A stretch of DNA of 9,355 nucleotides from Methanobacteriota archaeon. GTDB lineage: Archaea > Thermoplasmatota > Poseidoniia > Poseidoniales > Poseidoniaceae. The DNA lies in the NCBI GenBank assembly GCA_009936765.1, contig JAACDL010000110.1, positions 1-9,355 of the forward strand, read 5' to 3'. The notes under the pieces were generated by a model. That model ran no database searches and was not told the DNA's origin. It worked only from the letters and a program-made list of their open reading frames with translations. Positions 6,104 through 9,355 of the stretch are shown piece by piece (position 1 is the stretch's first letter; every line of letters starts with the position of its first letter). Position numbers and translations under genes: made by a program.

Positions 6104-6904
6104 TCAAGAAATTAATGCCTTCAATCCGTATCTAATCAACCCGTCTTGCGCGTATATTCTACGGAGTCCAAAACTCACTACCTTTCCGATTTCAGGTTCT
6201 GAGTTATCATCGTCGGCAATTAAAAATACGCCCCTAGGGCCATCATTCAGTTTTACAAAGACCGTACCGATTCCACCAAGAATCGGCGCACGCAGACTGA
6301 ATTCCGATGGTGCTCCGCCTGCGGAAAGTTTGGTCCAGGATTCAATAATCCCACTTTGACCTAAGGGAGGTGCATCTACTGGTCTTTGATCGCCAATCAT
6401 TTCCCTTGGGGGCCATATTCTGATGTCACCTAATTGCTGACTTGAGAAGTTCATTCTAGAAGCGGCTCCACTTCTGTAGGCCTGTTCAGACACAAAAGCA
6501 CCTTGGCTTACCGCATTCATTTCCTGTAGCCATGCATTTTTTATCAGGTTATATCTTTCTCTATCGGTTTCTTCGCCAGGTACTTCCCAATCCATTTCAA
6601 CATCCTTAGAAATTGAAATCGAAGCCGAATCGTTGGCACAATTTATTTTCCATTCTCCGTCATCATCTACTAAGTAACCACATGCTTGTAAAACAAGCTT
6701 GTCGATATTACCGTTTACTGTAACCGAATTGATTTCACTCTCTTCTGACAGTAATGATAGACCACTAACTGCAAGAGTTGTGTAGTCACTGTCTGGCCCA
6801 AAAACATGATTTCCATCAATTGTATGTCGGCTCTTTATGACCAGTCCATCCTGTTGTATGCATGCTAAGTTACCTTGCCAATTTATGCATTGATTGGAAC
6901 TCAT
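6104..6904 (-). CDS. DUF35 OB-fold partner of the thiolase, with long N-terminal extension
   Basis: This 266-residue protein ends in an OB-fold resembling DUF35/ChsH2-type acyl-CoA-binding partners (about 183-263). Landmarks are GGIGTVFVKLNDGPRG at 210-225, EPEIGKVVSFGLRR at 236-249 and a terminal GLIRYG strand. In archaea a DUF35 protein bridges acetoacetyl-CoA thiolase and HMG-CoA synthase and shares a CoA site, so a complex with the preceding thiolase is expected. In the usual family a four-cysteine zinc ribbon precedes the OB-fold. Here the matching stretch (about 155-172, with WPPRE at 164-168 echoing FPPR) has no cysteines. About 150 N-terminal residues are unlike any DUF35 I know. The start at 6904 overlaps the thiolase stop (ATGA) and has GGGAGGGA eight bases upstream; a more upstream ATG at 6937 lacks this support. 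Confidence 0.75.
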   Translation of the reverse strand: MSSNQCINWQGNLACIQQDGLVIKSRHTIDGNHVFGPDSDYTTLAVSGLSLLSEESEINSVTVNGNIDKLVLQACGYLVDDDGEWKINCANDSASISISKDVEMDWEVPGEETDRERYNLIKNAWLQEMNAVSQGAFVSEQAYRSGAASRMNFSSQQLGDIRIWPPREMIGDQRPVDAPPLGQSGIIESWTKLSAGGAPSEFSLRAPILGGIGTVFVKLNDGPRGVFLIADDDNSEPEIGKVVSFGLRRIYAQDGLIRYGLKALIS

Positions 6905-8073
6905 TTCAAATCCCTCCCAAATACATGAACAGCACACGTTGCTCCAGAACCACCCACATTGTGAGTTAATGCAGTATTAGCATCTCTAACTTGTCGGCTT
7001 GATTCCACTTCACCTCTCAGTTGTTTGAAAACTTCAACAACTTGACCAGTACCAGTAGCTCCTAATGGATGCCCTTTAGATTTCAGACCTCCACTTGGAT
7101 TGATAGTTACACTACCTTCATTCCTTCTTCCTCTACCTTCTCTAGCAAATAATCCGCCTTCGCCTCTAGATGCGAAACCTAGGTCCTCTGTAGCCATTAG
7201 TTCGGCTATTGTGAAGCAATCATGAACTTCAGCCATATCTATGTCGCTTGCATCGAGGCCTGCTTGGTCATAAGCACTCCTTGCAGCTCTTTGTGAAGCA
7301 ATGAGTTGAGTTATTGAAGGTCTATCGTGCAATGCTAGATGGTCGCTTCCCGCTCCAGAACCCAATACCCAAATAGGGTCCTCACTGAGTCTTTTTGCTA
7401 CATGATCAGCCGCAAGTATCACTGTAGATGCGCCATCGGAAGTAGGGCAGCAATCGTATAGAGTAAGCGGGTCTGCTACCATGAAACCATTTTGTGCTTT
7501 TTCGAATGAAACGTCTTTGCGAATGTGCGCATATTCATTGTCTAAACCATGCATATGATTCTTCACGGATATGTTGACTAAATCATCATGAACACTTCCG
7601 AATTCATGAAAATGCCTTCTTGCCATTAGTGCATAAGTTCCAGGGAATGTCAAGCCAGCAAGCCTTTCCCATTCAGTATCGCCACTAACACCGAGCCAGA
7701 AGCGCTTCCTTTCAGGGGTAAGGTCATTCATCTTTTCAATTCCCCCAGCGACCACAATATCTGCTTGGCCACTTTTGATAGCCATCCAAGCATCTCTGAA
7801 TGCGAATCCCGATGAAGCACATGCATTCTCAACTCTTCTGACTGGTATGTTATCCATTCCGGTATGTTCGGTAAGCAGTGCAGCAGTGTTCCCGATTTGC
7901 CCCCCTCCGAAAGCAATTGATCCAATGAATGCTTCATCTACCATAGATGGCTCAAAATCACCGTCTATTGATGCGAACGCATTTTCTGCGGATTCGGCCC
8001 ACATACCCTTCAATCCAAGGGCATGATTGCCAAATTTTGTTTGACCTGCGCCTATGACTGCGACATCGACCAT
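6901..8073 (-). CDS. Thiolase (acetyl-CoA C-acetyltransferase-like, SCP-x type)
   Basis: This 390-residue thiolase-fold enzyme condenses two acyl-CoA molecules or cleaves a 3-ketoacyl-CoA. The nucleophilic cysteine is C85 in VENACASSG (82-89). VAGGIEKM at 108-115 follows, then EVHDCFTIAEL at 282-292, the catalytic-histidine motif NPSGGLKSKGHPLGATG at 325-341 (H335), and a C-terminal HNVGGSGATC (371-380) placing C380 where the second cysteine or its equivalent lies. Length and HDxF motif fit the archaeal/SCP2-type thiolases. The next gene encodes a DUF35 protein with an ATGA overlap, as in archaeal acetoacetyl-CoA thiolase modules of the mevalonate pathway. HMG-CoA synthase, usually beside them, is missing here, so a fatty-acid or other acyl-CoA role remains open. 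The start ATG at 8073 gives MVDVAVIGAGQTKFG, the standard N-terminus. It is divergent from kptA. Confidence 0.92.
   Translation of the reverse strand: MVDVAVIGAGQTKFGNHALGLKGMWAESAENAFASIDGDFEPSMVDEAFIGSIAFGGGQIGNTAALLTEHTGMDNIPVRRVENACASSGFAFRDAWMAIKSGQADIVVAGGIEKMNDLTPERKRFWLGVSGDTEWERLAGLTFPGTYALMARRHFHEFGSVHDDLVNISVKNHMHGLDNEYAHIRKDVSFEKAQNGFMVADPLTLYDCCPTSDGASTVILAADHVAKRLSEDPIWVLGSGAGSDHLALHDRPSITQLIASQRAARSAYDQAGLDASDIDMAEVHDCFTIAELMATEDLGFASRGEGGLFAREGRGRRNEGSVTINPSGGLKSKGHPLGATGTGQVVEVFKQLRGEVESSRQVRDANTALTHNVGGSGATCAVHVFGRDLK
6911..6918 (-). promoter_or_regulatory. Shine-Dalgarno for the DUF35 gene inside the thiolase 3' end
   Basis: The minus strand reads GGGAGGGA-TTTGAA-ATGA. The GGAGG core is eight bases before the ATG at 6904, and that ATG shares two bases with the thiolase TGA stop. 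This supports the start and coupled translation of the two subunits. Confidence 0.65.
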
Positions 8074-8146
8074 GACACCTCCACTACCTCACGGTTCAAC
8101 TAACTCTCGGTGCACAAGGTTCAACAACGACCCACTTGTCGGCGGC

Positions 8147-8836
8147 ATGATACTAATGCTACGACAATGCAGAGCCCACGGTCATTTTAGCGGAACAAAC
8201 TGCCCTACATGCAACGCTGAAGGCAAGTTCATTATGTCTGACAGAGAATCTAACAGCCTAGGTCGCATACTTGCGCTAGTGCTAAGACACGCTCCGGAGA
8301 AATTCGGCGTTGAGATGGACCTCAACGGTTGGGTAAACGCTACAGAATTGTCTGAATCTATACAGAAGCAACGCAAACATTTCCATTGGATTCGTGGATG
8401 GCATTTTGAAGCTATTGCAAATGCTGATGAAAAGGGTAGATACCAAGTTGAAGGCGAAATGATTAGAGCAACATACGGTCACTCTATTGAATTAGAATTA
8501 GACCTACCAACTGATGATATCCCTGAATCATTGTATTGGCCATGCGATCTAGAATCTGTTCCTACTCACATGGAATTTGGAATCACAGCAGGTGACAGAA
8601 AGCACGTTCACCTATCTCGTACTATTTCCAACGCTATGGAAGCGGGACACGTTCGAATTAGTAGACCTGCAATTCTGGAAGTTGATACTACCAGGGCTAT
8701 TGCTGATGGATTTACAATTTGGCGTGCAGGAAAGACTGTTTTCCTATGTGAAGAGATGCCAGCAGAGTACCTTTACCACGTGGAAGCAGAAGACCCTTCA
8801 ATCCAAGATATGATTGCAATTTGGGAAGAGGAATGA
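8147..8836 (+). CDS. kptA: RNA 2'-phosphotransferase (Tpt1/KptA family) with N-terminal zinc knuckle
   Basis: The product is a 229-residue Tpt1/KptA enzyme, which removes an RNA 2'-phosphate using NAD+ and releases ADP-ribose 1'',2''-cyclic phosphate. Residues 8-22 carry a probable zinc knuckle (C8, H11, C19, C22). The RNA-binding lobe follows: LGRILALVLRHAP at 38-50 with the conserved R47-H48, the DLNGWV turn at 58-63, and IRATYGHS at 106-113 with R107. The NAD lobe has GDRKHVHLS at 149-157 and VRISRP at 169-174, supplying the last catalytic arginine (R170 or R173). The LYHGT motif that normally opens the NAD lobe reads LYWPC at 129-133, an unusual change. The frame extends up to 8054, but that start would overlap the divergent thiolase; ATG 8147 (or 8156) begins just before the zinc knuckle. 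The 73-base divergent gap shows no strong TATA box, only two copies of GGTTCAAC (8093 and 8118). Confidence 0.88.
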   Translation: MILMLRQCRAHGHFSGTNCPTCNAEGKFIMSDRESNSLGRILALVLRHAPEKFGVEMDLNGWVNATELSESIQKQRKHFHWIRGWHFEAIANADEKGRYQVEGEMIRATYGHSIELELDLPTDDIPESLYWPCDLESVPTHMEFGITAGDRKHVHLSRTISNAMEAGHVRISRPAILEVDTTRAIADGFTIWRAGKTVFLCEEMPAEYLYHVEAEDPSIQDMIAIWEEE

Positions 8837-9175
8837 TTACTCTACGTAATTTCCACAACTCGAACAGAAATTAAGGTCCGAATCAAGTTGAATATTGCAA
8901 GTGGGGCAAATGCCCCCGGCGATTGCCATAATCAATTTAGCAGCGTTAGCATTTTCACCATCTGGAACTTGAAGAGCTTCAATAATCTTCATTGGATTCT
9001 GTCCTAAGCTTGATAATTCTTTGAATTTCTTAGAAAAGTCAATGGCTAAAAGTAATGCAGATTCGATTTGCCATTGCAATTTCTGTCGCTCTACTTTGTC
9101 CACTATTTCTTCACAAGCATCCAGTTCTGCTTGCATGTGGCGGATGAACTCATCGACACCTGGCGACTCTGACAT
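8837..9175 (-). CDS. Small helical protein with C-terminal zinc ribbon, unknown function
   Basis: This 112-residue protein has a long helical N-terminal part (about residues 5-60, rich in Glu, Lys, Gln and Leu, possibly coiled-coil) and a short linker. The C-terminal zinc ribbon has CPTC about 90 residues in and CSSCG about 16 residues later, just before the end. I do not recognise a named family. The ATG at 9175 (MSESPGV) is preferred over the frame's first ATG at 9217, which adds 14 residues and pushes into the space needed by the divergent gene at 9244. Its TAA stop directly abuts the TGA of kptA, so the two genes converge with no gap. Small zinc-ribbon adaptors of this type are frequent in archaeal genomes and often bind protein or nucleic acid, but nothing here shows which. 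Confidence 0.72.
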   Translation of the reverse strand: MSESPGVDEFIRHMQAELDACEEIVDKVERQKLQWQIESALLLAIDFSKKFKELSSLGQNPMKIIEALQVPDGENANAAKLIMAIAGGICPTCNIQLDSDLNFCSSCGNYVE

Positions 9176-9243
9176 GATGTGGTCCTGTCTCAACTCCCAT
9201 GTAAATCCAATGCACACATTAGTACGAAATGTGTAGCATAAAC

Positions 9244-9355
9244 ATGGGCGGGACAGTTGTCATCAAGTGGGGCGGCGGTCTAATCACCTTCAAAGACCAA
9301 CTCTGCACCGTTAATCAAGAAGTGATTGATGAATTGGCAGAAGCTTGTTCAAAAA
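9244..9355 (+). CDS. Amino-acid-kinase-fold protein, probably isopentenyl phosphate kinase (5' end only)
   Basis: The frame is open from ATG 9244 to the window edge (37 codons). It begins MGGTVVIKWGGGLITFKDQ. The beta strand plus glycine loop KWGGGLIT followed two residues later by Lys matches the N-terminal phosphate-binding element of isopentenyl phosphate kinases (usually KLGGSVITxK), enzymes of the archaeal mevalonate pathway that phosphorylate isopentenyl phosphate to the diphosphate. TVNQEVIDELAEA then fits the first helix of that family. Other amino acid kinases (UMP kinase, FomA-like) share the glycine loop but less of the IT-x-K signature. The usual serine after the two glycines is glycine here. 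It is divergent from the small zinc-ribbon gene, with 68 bases between starts. The remainder lies outside the window. Confidence 0.72.
   Translation, partial: MGGTVVIKWGGGLITFKDQLCTVNQEVIDELAEACSK

Noticed and set aside
6905..6937. ATG at 6937 for the DUF35 gene
   Set aside because: It lies well inside the thiolase gene. The ATG at 6904 has an ATGA overlap and a strong GGGAGGGA site at proper spacing.
8054..8146. Upstream ATG at 8054 for kptA
   Set aside because: It would overlap the divergent thiolase start and add 31 residues without family similarity. The conserved part begins at the zinc knuckle just after ATG 8147.

Overview
The window looks like a compact, roughly 40-45% G+C chromosomal segment from a euryarchaeon, most likely a marine Poseidoniales-type (Marine Group II/III) genome. 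Domain-level evidence: a TrmY tRNA pseudouridine-54 methyltransferase, an archaeal-style CoaBC, a thiolase followed by a DUF35 OB-fold partner, the start of a probable isopentenyl phosphate kinase, and several short zinc-ribbon proteins. The lineage below Archaea is an inference from gene style, not from a marker gene. No rRNA, tRNA, CRISPR array, transposase or integrase was seen.

Layout. 1-566: a small two-helix membrane protein whose frame continues after its stop codon into a Gln/Pro/Tyr-rich tail, then about 170 bases of non-coding DNA with two hairpins and a direct repeat. 567-1466: a DUF1295/steroid-reductase-like membrane enzyme. 1491-3267 (minus): coaBC followed by trmY, tightly spaced. 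3342-3917 (plus): a four-helix membrane protein with a C-terminal zinc ribbon. 3925-4962 (minus): an actin-like ATPase that resembles the magnetosome actin MamK along nearly its whole length. 5048-6058 (minus): a protein with zinc ribbons at both ends, a middle part resembling beta-rich phage-structural repeats, and a TerB-like helical domain. 6104-8073 (minus): thiolase and DUF35 partner with an ATGA stop/start overlap. 8147-8836 (plus): KptA/Tpt1 RNA 2'-phosphotransferase with an N-terminal zinc knuckle. 8837-9175 (minus): a small helical zinc-ribbon protein whose stop codon touches the stop of kptA. 9244-end (plus): the 5' end of an amino-acid-kinase-fold gene, probably isopentenyl phosphate kinase.

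How the genes fit together. Thiolase plus DUF35 and the kinase at the right edge could both serve archaeal isoprenoid (mevalonate) synthesis, although HMG-CoA synthase is not here and the thiolase pair could instead act in acyl-CoA breakdown. TrmY and KptA are RNA-modifying or RNA-repair enzymes. The MamK-like actin and its uncharacterised zinc-ribbon neighbours are the least explained part. Several proteins carry family-level oddities at positions usually conserved: CoaC without its histidine, KptA without its HGT motif, and DUF35 without its zinc cysteines. These are described individually.
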